A stretch of 48,706 bases of DNA from an uncultured Oscillospiraceae bacterium. GTDB taxonomy: Bacteria; Bacillota; Clostridia; Oscillospirales; Oscillospiraceae. The DNA is taken from NCBI GenBank assembly GCA_947588605.1, contig CANPYK010000016.1:1-48706 (forward strand). The letters run 5' to 3'. Numbering within the stretch: the stretch's first letter is position 1; every line of letters starts with the position of its first letter. Both the position numbers and the translations under genes were made by a program. The notes under the pieces are model-generated. The model was not told the origin of the DNA, made no database searches, and saw only the letters and a program-made list of their open reading frames with translations. Of the stretch, positions 32,312 through 39,873 are shown piece after piece.

Positions 32312-33232
32312 TCAGATCACAAACTGTTCCATGTACCGCTTGGAGAGCCGCAGGCTCTTGACGACGTTCTCCAGAGAGCCCTCGAAGGCCTTGTCCTCCA
32401 CCTCGATGCAGGTGAAGCCGTCGTAGCCGATGTCGGTGAGGGCGGAGACGTACCTGCCCCAGTCCACGTCGCCCAGGCCGGGGAGCTTGGGGGACATGAA
32501 GGAGAGGGGATAGGCCATGATGCCCACCCGATTGAGCTTGTCGGGGTAGAGCTTGATGTCCTTGTAGTGGACGTGGAAGATGCGGTCGCGGAACTCGTAG
32601 ATGGGCTTTATGTAGTCGATCATCTGCCAGACGAAGTGGCTGGGGTCATAGTTGATGCCGAAATTGTCGTAGGGCAGCAGCTCAAAGACCTTTTTCCAAA
32701 TATCCGGCGTGGTCATCAGGTTCTGCCCGCCGGGCCACTGGTCCGGGCCGAAGAGCATGGGGCAGTTCTCAATGGCGACCCTGACGCCCTTTTCCTTCGC
32801 CAGGTCCAAAATCCCGGGCCAGACGGTCATCATCTCGTCGAGATTGGCCTCCACTGTCTTGGTCTGGTCACGGCCGATGAAGGTGGTGACGAGATTCACG
32901 CCCAGCGCGGCGCTGGCGCGGATGACGTTCTTCAGGTGCTCCACCGCGGCGGCGCGCTTTTCCAAGTCGCCGTCCAGGGTGTTGGGGTAGAAGGCCAGGG
33001 AGGAGATCTCGACCTTCTTCTCCTTGGCATAGCTGAGAATGTGGGCCTTGTACGCCTCGTCGGCCAGGACCCGCTCCACGTCGATGTGGCTGACGCCGGC
33101 GTAGCGGCGCTCGGCCTTGCCCTGGGGCCAGCAGGCCACCTCCACGCACTCAAAGCCGAGCGAGGAGGCTATGTCCATCATCTCCTCATAGCTTGACTGG
33201 TCCAATATGGCGCTTACGAAACCTAATTTCAT
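32312..33232 (-). CDS. Sugar phosphate isomerase/epimerase family TIM barrel
   Basis: 306 residues of the AP-endonuclease-2/xylose-isomerase-like fold. Candidate metal ligands sit at the ends of strands: Glu in VAIENCP, Asp and His in INYDPSHF, His in IFHVHYKD, and Glu in FTCIEVED. Such proteins isomerise, epimerise, dehydrate or eliminate keto-sugars. It is a different branch from the deglycosidase alpha subunit at 34365. It starts at ATG 33232 with GGAGGG, 12 bases after the dehydrogenase gene. Likely role: processing of the 3-keto-sugar product. Confidence 0.8.
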   Translation of the reverse strand: MKLGFVSAILDQSSYEEMMDIASSLGFECVEVACWPQGKAERRYAGVSHIDVERVLADEAYKAHILSYAKEKKVEISSLAFYPNTLDGDLEKRAAAVEHLKNVIRASAALGVNLVTTFIGRDQTKTVEANLDEMMTVWPGILDLAKEKGVRVAIENCPMLFGPDQWPGGQNLMTTPDIWKKVFELLPYDNFGINYDPSHFVWQMIDYIKPIYEFRDRIFHVHYKDIKLYPDKLNRVGIMAYPLSFMSPKLPGLGDVDWGRYVSALTDIGYDGFTCIEVEDKAFEGSLENVVKSLRLSKRYMEQFVI

Positions 33233-33244
33233 GGTGCTCCCTCC

Positions 33245-34354
33245 TTAAAAGACGATCTCTTTCCCGGCCTTGTCGGAGCTGTAGATGGCCTCCAAAATCT
33301 TGGTGACCACCAGGGCCTCCTCCGGCCGGACTAAGGGCTCGGTGTCGTTCAAAATGGCCTCCAGCCACTGCTTGCACTCCACGACCCCCGGCTCGCCGCT
33401 GGCGCCCTCGAAGTAGGCCACGTTGCCCTTGGGGGAGATGTGCTCCTCCATGAGCTGTCCGTTGCGGCCCCGGTTGTAGATGAGCTGGTCCACGGGGTAG
33501 CCCATGCCGGAGAGGATCTCCGCGCCCGCGAGAGTCCCGCACAGGGTGGTGCTGGCCTCCTTGGACTCTCTGAGGTTGATGGCCCAGGCGGCCTCCAGGT
33601 TGATGAGGGCGCCGTTTTTCATGCGGATGAAGCCCATGGCGGAGTCCTCCACCTCGTAGGTCTCCGGGTCCCAGGGGCCGAACTCGTTGCCCTCGGTGGC
33701 CTGGGGGAGGTGTCCCAGCTTGTAGAAGACCTTGCCCGTGACGGCCTCCGGCTCGTAGTTGTCCATGCACCACAGGGTGATGTCCAGGGCGTGGGTGCCG
33801 ATGTCGATGAGGGGCCCGCCGCCCTGGAGGGCCTTATTCGGGAACACGCCCCAGGTGGGGACGGCCCGGCGGCGCACCGCGTGGGCCTTGCCGTAGTATA
33901 TGTCCCCCAGCTCCCCGGCCTCACAGGCTTTTTTCAGGTTCTGGACCTCAGGGCGGAAACGGTTCTGGTAGCCGATGGTGAACTTCTTGCCGCTCTTTTT
34001 CCAGGCGTCCAGCATTTTCTGGGCGTCGGCGCTTGCGTGGGCCATGGGCTTTTCGCACATGACGTGCTTGCCCGCCTCAAAGGCCGCCACGGTGATGGGC
34101 GCGTGGGCCACGTTGGGGGTCAGCACATGTACCACGTCAATGGCGGGGTCGGCCAGGAGCTCGTGGTAGTCCGTATAGACCTTGGCGTCCGGCGTGCCGT
34201 ACTGGTCCGCCAGCTCCTGGGCCCGCTCAAGGACCGTGTCGCAAAAGGCCGCCACGTCGCACTTGTCGCTTTGGGATTTGAGGGCGGGGAGGTGCTTATT
34301 GTGGGCGATGCCGCCGCAGCCGATGATCCCCACCTGGAGTTTTCCGTTTTTCAT
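33245..34354 (-). CDS. Gfo/Idh/MocA family dehydrogenase A
   Basis: 369 residues. It has a Rossmann fold VGIIGCGGIAHNKHLPAL, CEKPMA with Lys102, and the catalytic-site block GGGPLIDIGTHALD (Asp184, His188). The family uses tightly bound or free NAD(P) to oxidise sugar hydroxyls, often at C3. Its position directly after the C-glycoside deglycosidase genes matches DgpA-type enzymes that make the 3-oxo-glycoside. The ATG 34354 is chosen (AGGA eight bases before); the longer frame begins with TTG. Confidence 0.85.
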   Translation of the reverse strand: MKNGKLQVGIIGCGGIAHNKHLPALKSQSDKCDVAAFCDTVLERAQELADQYGTPDAKVYTDYHELLADPAIDVVHVLTPNVAHAPITVAAFEAGKHVMCEKPMAHASADAQKMLDAWKKSGKKFTIGYQNRFRPEVQNLKKACEAGELGDIYYGKAHAVRRRAVPTWGVFPNKALQGGGPLIDIGTHALDITLWCMDNYEPEAVTGKVFYKLGHLPQATEGNEFGPWDPETYEVEDSAMGFIRMKNGALINLEAAWAINLRESKEASTTLCGTLAGAEILSGMGYPVDQLIYNRGRNGQLMEEHISPKGNVAYFEGASGEPGVVECKQWLEAILNDTEPLVRPEEALVVTKILEAIYSSDKAGKEIVF

Positions 34355-34364
34355 GGTCGTTTCC

Positions 34365-35327
34365 TCACTTTTCAAGATTTTTTGTCATGAGCGCCACGAA
34401 GTGCCGCAGCTGCTCCTCGCTGTCGATGGTCTCATCGAAGTGGTGGCCCTCGTACTCGCTGGCGATATAGCCCTTATAGCCCAGGCGCTTGACCTCGGCG
34501 ACGATCTCCTCAAAGGGGATGCAGGGGTCGTGGTCGTCGTTGTCCAGATAGTAGAACTTGCCGTGCATATAAAAGGCGCAGTCGATCATGTCCTTCCACT
34601 GCTCCATCTTGGCGGGGGCGGAGAACTTGCCGAACATCTCCTCGGCGGTGTGCTTCTCGATCTCGTTGAAGTCGCCGTTTGCCACCACGGAGTAGTCGGC
34701 CTTCTGGCGGTGGAGCTCCACGATCTCCGCCAGCTTCTCCGGGCGGCAGCCAAAGGAGATCGCCTGGTCGAGATAGAGCTTATGGGGCATGGTCTGGAAG
34801 ATGGAGAAGTCGGGGACGAACCCGAGCCAACCCCTGCCCTCGCCCTTCATGATCTCGAAGTACTCCTTCCAGACGGGCACCTCCGGGTGGTGGGGATGGT
34901 GCATCTCGATGGTGAGCTTGACGCCAAGCTGCTTGCAGTACGGGAGCATTTCCCGGAAGATTTTCGGGGAGATGGCGTGCTGGGTGCGGACCATGGGGAA
35001 CCCGGCCTTCTTGGCGTAGATGAGGTCGTTGACGGTGAACTGGACGATCTCCTCCTCGGTGAGGTCCCGGTCGCCCCGGATGCCCATGTCGATGTAGGCG
35101 CTCCAGCAGACGGGCTCCAGCTCGTATTTGGTCAAAAGCGCCTTGCACTCGGCGAGCCACTCATCGGAGGGGTAGGGGTATTCGGGGACCATCTGGGCGG
35201 CCACGATCTCCACGCCCTGGTAGCCCATGTCATGGGCCTTCTTCAAGATGCCCTCGAAGTCCAGCTTTTCATGGATGAATTCGGTGGAGAAGCTGTAGAG
35301 GGAGATACCCAATTTGATGTCGTTCAT
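34365..35327 (-). CDS. C-glycoside deglycosidase alpha subunit-like (DgpC/DfgA/CarC type)
   Basis: 320 residues of xylose-isomerase-like TIM barrel. Candidate metal ligands and catalytic residues: Glu141 and His143 (LTIEMHHPHH), Asp173 (FVPDFS), His255 (YMHGKFYYL) and Glu291 (ASEYEGHH). In characterised enzymes this subunit, with a metal ion and a histidine base, eliminates the aglycone from a 3-oxo-C-glucoside. The assignment rests on fold plus the adjacent beta-subunit gene (15 bases upstream). GGAGGT precedes ATG 35327. Keto-O-glycoside lyases share this fold, so O-glycosides remain possible substrates. Confidence 0.75.
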   Translation of the reverse strand: MNDIKLGISLYSFSTEFIHEKLDFEGILKKAHDMGYQGVEIVAAQMVPEYPYPSDEWLAECKALLTKYELEPVCWSAYIDMGIRGDRDLTEEEIVQFTVNDLIYAKKAGFPMVRTQHAISPKIFREMLPYCKQLGVKLTIEMHHPHHPEVPVWKEYFEIMKGEGRGWLGFVPDFSIFQTMPHKLYLDQAISFGCRPEKLAEIVELHRQKADYSVVANGDFNEIEKHTAEEMFGKFSAPAKMEQWKDMIDCAFYMHGKFYYLDNDDHDPCIPFEEIVAEVKRLGYKGYIASEYEGHHFDETIDSEEQLRHFVALMTKNLEK

Positions 35328-35342
35328 TGTCGTTACCTCCTG

Positions 35343-35759
35343 TCAGTGGGCCGCGCGCGTCTCGGTGACGTCGCTCAAAAGCGTCAGATACTGCCCGAAA
35401 TAGCCGGTGTAGGGCACCCGGTGGCGCATGGTGACGCGCAGGCTGTGCTCCCCCGGCTCGATGCCGCCGGGGATGCGGACGAAGACCGTGGCGGGCGCGC
35501 GGACAAACCAATACTCCTTAAAGCACTCCGGCAGCTCGGAGAGGAGAAAGTCCTTCCCGTTGAGCCGGAAGCTGACCTCCCCGGCGGGGACGGGCTTGCC
35601 GTCCACCTCGAAACTCAGCGCCTCGATGCAACTTAAGAACGCGCCCCGGTAGCTGGGGTATTTGATCTTGAACTCGTACCCCAGGACGGCGTCGCCCACG
35701 CGGACGTTGCGGATGTCGTCCTTGCAGATGAGGATCTTGTTATACGCCTGAAAATCCAT
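35343..35759 (-). CDS. C-glycoside deglycosidase beta subunit-like (DgpB/DfgB, DUF6379)
   Basis: 138 residues, the usual size of the small subunit. All-beta; conserved-looking blocks YPSYRGAFLSCIE, FEVDGKPV and GEHSLRVTMRHRVPY. The characterised beta subunit forms a jelly-roll-like partner that completes the active site of the alpha subunit. It is encoded directly before the alpha subunit, as in known clusters. AGGAGG precedes ATG 35759. This small gene is the most specific marker for a C-deglycosidase in the operon. Confidence 0.75.
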   Translation of the reverse strand: MDFQAYNKILICKDDIRNVRVGDAVLGYEFKIKYPSYRGAFLSCIEALSFEVDGKPVPAGEVSFRLNGKDFLLSELPECFKEYWFVRAPATVFVRIPGGIEPGEHSLRVTMRHRVPYTGYFGQYLTLLSDVTETRAAH

Positions 35760-35774
35760 GTTGTGTTCCTCCTT

Positions 35775-36827
35775 TTATAGCTTCACGGCCTCGTGGGTGG
35801 CCGCGGAAAGTCTGATGGCCTCCATGACCTCCAGCACCCGCCGGACCTCCGGCAGGGTCACCGCGTCCGGCTCCCGGCCCTCCCTGGCGGCCAAGTAGTG
35901 GACGAAGAAGTCCCGGTGGACGGTGTGGACCTCCGGCAGGGGCTCGGTGTAGAGCAGTCCCGGCTCCGGCTCGCCGAAGCTCCTGGTGGGCCCGGCGCTG
36001 GTCATGGTGAGCTTTCCGGGGACGCTCTTCAAAAGGTGCCGGGTGCGGACGATCTGCCCCTCCGTGTTGCCCTGGGCCCGGAAGGTGCCGTCGATGACGG
36101 CGCTGCCCGTGGTGCCGCCGATGAACCAGGCACGCTTGGGCGTCAGATAGTAGGTCCCCAGCTCGATCTCCGCCGTCATGCCGGAGGCGTACTCAAAGAC
36201 GATCTTGAAGTAGTCGTCCACCCGCTGGTTGATGACGTTTTTAAGGTCGGCGTAGACGGAGACGGGCTTTTCATCCGTCATCCACAGGATCTGGTCGATG
36301 AGGTGGACGCCCCAGTCGTAGAGCATCCCGCCGCCCTTTTCGGGGTAGACGTGCCAGTCGTGCATGTTGCCGTTAAAGCCGTAGAGCTGAGATTTGATGA
36401 TGTAGGGCTTTCCCACCAGGCCCTGGCGCAGGACCTCCTTCATGGTGGCGTAGTCCACGTCCCAGCGCCGCTGCTGGTGGACGGTCATGTGAACGCCGGC
36501 GGCGTTCACGATCTCCACCATTTTGTCAAACTCCGCCACCGTCATGGCGGCGGGCTTTTCAAGCAGGATCTGCTTTCCGGCGGCGGCGCACTTCGTCACC
36601 ATCTCCAGGTGCAGGTCGTTGGGCACGGCGATGATGACGGTGTCCACGTCGGCTTTTTGAAGAAGTTCCCCGGCGTCAAGGTACGTCTCCACCCTCTCCG
36701 GGGCGTCGATAAGCTGCTCCGGCACGGTGTCGCACACGGCACGAAGCTCGATCTCCGGCAGGGTGGCCAGCATGTTGGCGTGCTCTTGGCCCATGAAGCC
36801 GAAGCCGATGATTCCTATTTTGATCAT
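35775..36827 (-). CDS. Gfo/Idh/MocA family dehydrogenase B
   Basis: 350 residues from ATG 36827 (GAGGT seven bases before; the longer frame upstream overlaps the PhlG-like gene's end and lacks a site). IGIIGFGFMGQEHANML is the nucleotide fold, LEKPAAM contains Lys91, and GGGMLYDWGVHLIDQ holds Asp171 and His175. It belongs to a different subgroup from dehydrogenase A. It probably oxidises the glycoside at C3 or reduces the released 3-keto-sugar; the two enzymes could form a redox cycle. Confidence 0.85.
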   Translation of the reverse strand: MIKIGIIGFGFMGQEHANMLATLPEIELRAVCDTVPEQLIDAPERVETYLDAGELLQKADVDTVIIAVPNDLHLEMVTKCAAAGKQILLEKPAAMTVAEFDKMVEIVNAAGVHMTVHQQRRWDVDYATMKEVLRQGLVGKPYIIKSQLYGFNGNMHDWHVYPEKGGGMLYDWGVHLIDQILWMTDEKPVSVYADLKNVINQRVDDYFKIVFEYASGMTAEIELGTYYLTPKRAWFIGGTTGSAVIDGTFRAQGNTEGQIVRTRHLLKSVPGKLTMTSAGPTRSFGEPEPGLLYTEPLPEVHTVHRDFFVHYLAAREGREPDAVTLPEVRRVLEVMEAIRLSAATHEAVKL

Positions 36828-36844
36828 TGTGTTACCTCGAATTC

Positions 36845-37717
36845 TCAGTGGGTCTCTTTCCAGAAATCCCCAATGTTGCGGAACATATTGGCCGTCTCCC
36901 ACAGGCTGTGGCGGGCCAGGAGCTGACAGAAGGTCAGGTCTACGCTCTTTCCCCGGTGGGGCTTCACCACGGTCCTCCCGTTTTCAAAGGACGCCCCCAC
37001 CCAGAAGGTGACCCGCGTCTCGTAGGCGTCGGGGAGCACCCGGTAATAGCAAAGCTCGGTGACATATAAGGGCTCCGCGTCCGGCGCATGAAGCGGGTGG
37101 CAAAAGGTGTTGGCCCCCGTGAGGCCGATGCAGGCTTTGTCGCCGGACCCCACGCGCAGACCCACCTTCTCCGGGGTCATGCCCTCGTAGAAACGGATGA
37201 GGGAGAAGCCGTTCCCCACGTCCTCAATGGCGCAGTCGGCGTAGTGCCGCAGATGTGCGCCGGGGCACCAGAGCTTGTAGTACATGTCACCGGGCGGGTT
37301 GAAGTTCTCGATGAAGTGGGCCACCATCTCCGGGGTAATACCGTGGCTCGTGACGGTCGCCGTGGCAAAGCCCACGCCGTTGGGCATCACGCAGTAGCCC
37401 GTGCGCACCGGGCAGCAGCCGGGGATGTCCATGGCCTCGGCGTAGTCCTCGATGAGGAAGGCGTCCCTGGGGTCCATCTGCGCCCCCGCCTCCACTTGCC
37501 TGAGGTCCCGCTCCTCCGGCATCACCAGGCCCTTGTAGTAGTATTTGGCGTAGGGGCTCTCCCGCTCCTCCGGCGTTAAGTCGGAGGTCAGCTCAAGGAT
37601 CTCGCCGTAGTGCGCCCGGTCGGGGCTCAGAAGCTGACAGTCCTTGGGGAAGAGGATGGGCCGCTCCTTGTGGAAGGGCACATCCCAGCGCCACTCTTTT
37701 TTCATATCAAAACTCAT
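36845..37717 (-). CDS. PhlG/phloretin hydrolase-like zinc C-C hydrolase
   Basis: 290 residues, the size of 2,4-diacetylphloroglucinol hydrolase PhlG and of gut phloretin hydrolase. Visible: SHGITPEMVAHFIENF (His125), CPGAHLRHYADCAIEDVG (His154, His158, Glu165) and the C-terminal pair His270-x3-Glu274 in LLARHSLWETANM, the zinc-binding pattern of PhlG. The family cleaves a C-C bond between a phloroglucinol ring and an acyl chain. Within an operon for glycoside deglycosylation it would act on an acylphloroglucinol or dihydrochalcone aglycone. It overlaps the DUF1097 gene by four bases. The function is inferred from family, not from context alone. Confidence 0.7.
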   Translation of the reverse strand: MSFDMKKEWRWDVPFHKERPILFPKDCQLLSPDRAHYGEILELTSDLTPEERESPYAKYYYKGLVMPEERDLRQVEAGAQMDPRDAFLIEDYAEAMDIPGCCPVRTGYCVMPNGVGFATATVTSHGITPEMVAHFIENFNPPGDMYYKLWCPGAHLRHYADCAIEDVGNGFSLIRFYEGMTPEKVGLRVGSGDKACIGLTGANTFCHPLHAPDAEPLYVTELCYYRVLPDAYETRVTFWVGASFENGRTVVKPHRGKSVDLTFCQLLARHSLWETANMFRNIGDFWKETH

Positions 37718-38247
37718 TTGGAGTTTGTCTCCTTTCCTGCTAAAATGACCCGCCGCCAGAGCCCCACGAGGGCCCTTGTCAGCGCGTCCACGCCCCAGCC
37801 GGCGTAGAGGACGCCCACGGCCATGGCCGCCGCCAGCTCCAGGGGCAGCGCCCCCGCGCCCGAAAGGCCGCCCCCGCCCATGACCGTGAGGCCCATGGCC
37901 CAGCCGGTGAGCATGGCCGGGACATGGACGCGAAGGGCCGTCCCTACGATGACCGCCGCGCCCCCCAGGACGAAGAGCGTCACAAAGAGGGCGGCGTTCG
38001 GCGGAAGGGGCAAATTCTCAAAGCCCCAGAGGGCCGCGAGGCTCCAAAGGTCTCCCACCCAGAAGCCCAGGGTCATGGGGACGATGTTGCGGGCGCTGTT
38101 CCCGGCCGAGGCGTAGACCCCGGCGCATATGAGCGCCACGGGGGCCACGGTGATCCCCAGGGCCGGGCTCACCAGCCCCCAGATGGGAGGCAGGAGCGCC
38201 ACGGCCAGGGCCAGCGACGATATATGGAAAAGCGTTTCTCTCCTCAT
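37714..38247 (-). CDS. DUF1097 family membrane protein
   Basis: 177 residues with about five or six hydrophobic helices (roughly 8-25, 30-48, 55-75, 85-105, 110-130, 135-160) and almost no loops. It matches DUF1097, whose members are small inner-membrane proteins of unknown substrate. It is coupled by four-base overlaps to both neighbours (GH43 before, PhlG-like after), so its role is within the same pathway, perhaps export or uptake of an aromatic product. Confidence 0.72.
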   Translation of the reverse strand: MRRETLFHISSLALAVALLPPIWGLVSPALGITVAPVALICAGVYASAGNSARNIVPMTLGFWVGDLWSLAALWGFENLPLPPNAALFVTLFVLGGAAVIVGTALRVHVPAMLTGWAMGLTVMGGGGLSGAGALPLELAAAMAVGVLYAGWGVDALTRALVGLWRRVILAGKETNSK

Positions 38248-39863
38248 TTGCCTGTGTGTTCAAACCAGTCGAAGGCGGCCTCGTTCTGGCTGTCCGTGCC
38301 GTTGCCGGAGGCGAAGACGCCCACCATGGTCCCCACCATACAGCCCACCTTCTCCGGGTTGATGGCGTACCCGTCGGCCTGGGCCAGGACCTCCAGATGG
38401 TCCCTGTCGGGGCCGTAGAGGAAGGTGTAGGCGTTGCCCTCCATCCGCAGGGCCAGGACCACGTTTCCGGGGACCAGGTCCGTCCGGGCGAGAACGCTGA
38501 CGCGCTCGCGCGCCTCAAAGGTGGGGATGTAGGAGGGAACGTCGAAATCGGAGGTCTGGAGTACCAGCCGCAGGCTTTTGACGCCGTCCACATTGGCGAT
38601 CTCCAGGCGGTACTGGTGGTTCATGGCCTGCCGGACCACAAGGCCGGCGGTCTCCCCTCCCTCCGGCTCGAAGGTCATCTGCGCGGCCACGTATTCGCTG
38701 GGTTCCCGTTGCCTCTGGCACAGGGCCGGGGCGAAGTAGTCATACGCCACCGTGTGGACGAAGCCCTCATGCCGCAGCTTCTCCGCCATGGCCTGCCGGA
38801 TGCACCGCAGATAGAGGCGCGAGTCCGCGACCCTCCAGAATTTCGTGTACGGCCGGCCCCAGAAGGACCAGTCCAGGCCCAATTTTTCGGAGTCAAAATC
38901 GTTTACCGGGTCTTTTGCCGGGAAGGGGTGCTCCGGGAGGTCCGGCGCGGGATACTCCCACTCCAGTTTCCCCGTCTCCGGGGAGAAGAGGGGCCAGCCC
39001 CGCTCCCATTGGACCGGGCAGATGTACGTCTCCCGGCCCATATTCTTGCTGACGCCGTCCACGAGCCGCGAGGCCAGCATCACGGCGTACCAGCTCCCGT
39101 CGGGCAGCTCCACAAGGTCGGCGTGGCCCACGTTGCCGATGGGGCACCGATAGCCCATGTGCCGGTGGGTGATCACCGGGTTGGCGGGGTTATTCTCGTA
39201 GGGTCCGAAGACGTTCTTTGCCCGCGCCACCGTGGCGGAGTGGTAGTGCTCCGTGCCGCCCTCGGCGATGAGCAGGTAGTAGTACTCCCCGATGTGGTAG
39301 AGGTGCGGCGCCTCCGGGGAGGCCGCGCCGGCGAACGCGCCGCCGAAAATCGCCACGGGCTCGGAGGCCATTTTGTAGTTTTCAATGTCGAACCTCGCCA
39401 CCCAGATGCCCTGCCTAAGGCCGCCCTGGCCGTCGGGCCAGTTGTTGCCGGTGCCCATCACATAGCACTGGCCGTCCTCGTCGAAAAAGAGGGAGGCGTC
39501 GATCCCCGGCACGTCCCGGAGCCAGTGGGGCTGAGACCAGGGGCCGGCGGGGTCCTTCGCCGTAACGATGTAGTTGCCGTCGTGGGAGAAATTCGTGTTG
39601 ATGATGTAATATGTACCGTCGTGGTAGCGGAGGGTGGGGGCCATGACGCCGCCGTTCATGCAGTTGCGCTCCACGTGGAAGCCGTTTTCGGCGGTCATGG
39701 CGTAACAAAGCTGCTCCCAGTTCACCAGGTCCTTTGAGTGGAAGACGGGGATACCGGGAAACTCCTCAAAGCTGGAGCACGCGAGATAGTAGTCCTCCCC
39801 CACCCGGCAGATGGAGGGGTCCGGGTAAAAGCCGGGAATAATGGGGTTTTTCAACGTCGCCAT
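38244..39863 (-). CDS. GH43 family beta-xylosidase/arabinofuranosidase
   Basis: 539 residues, no signal peptide. The five-bladed propeller (1-310) has Asp15 (GFYPDPSICR), Asp122 (GIDASLFFDEDG) and Glu184 (SPEAPHLY), the expected GH43 triad. The C-terminal beta-sandwich (about 325-539) is the xylosidase accessory domain (GLVVRQAMNHQYRLEI). It removes beta-xylose or alpha-arabinose residues in the cytoplasm. Such pentoses decorate many plant flavonoid glycosides and xylo-oligosaccharides. It is eleven bases behind the GH35 gene and overlaps DUF1097. Confidence 0.92.
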   Translation of the reverse strand: MATLKNPIIPGFYPDPSICRVGEDYYLACSSFEEFPGIPVFHSKDLVNWEQLCYAMTAENGFHVERNCMNGGVMAPTLRYHDGTYYIINTNFSHDGNYIVTAKDPAGPWSQPHWLRDVPGIDASLFFDEDGQCYVMGTGNNWPDGQGGLRQGIWVARFDIENYKMASEPVAIFGGAFAGAASPEAPHLYHIGEYYYLLIAEGGTEHYHSATVARAKNVFGPYENNPANPVITHRHMGYRCPIGNVGHADLVELPDGSWYAVMLASRLVDGVSKNMGRETYICPVQWERGWPLFSPETGKLEWEYPAPDLPEHPFPAKDPVNDFDSEKLGLDWSFWGRPYTKFWRVADSRLYLRCIRQAMAEKLRHEGFVHTVAYDYFAPALCQRQREPSEYVAAQMTFEPEGGETAGLVVRQAMNHQYRLEIANVDGVKSLRLVLQTSDFDVPSYIPTFEARERVSVLARTDLVPGNVVLALRMEGNAYTFLYGPDRDHLEVLAQADGYAINPEKVGCMVGTMVGVFASGNGTDSQNEAAFDWFEHTGK

Positions 39864-39873
39864 AAGTCTTTCC

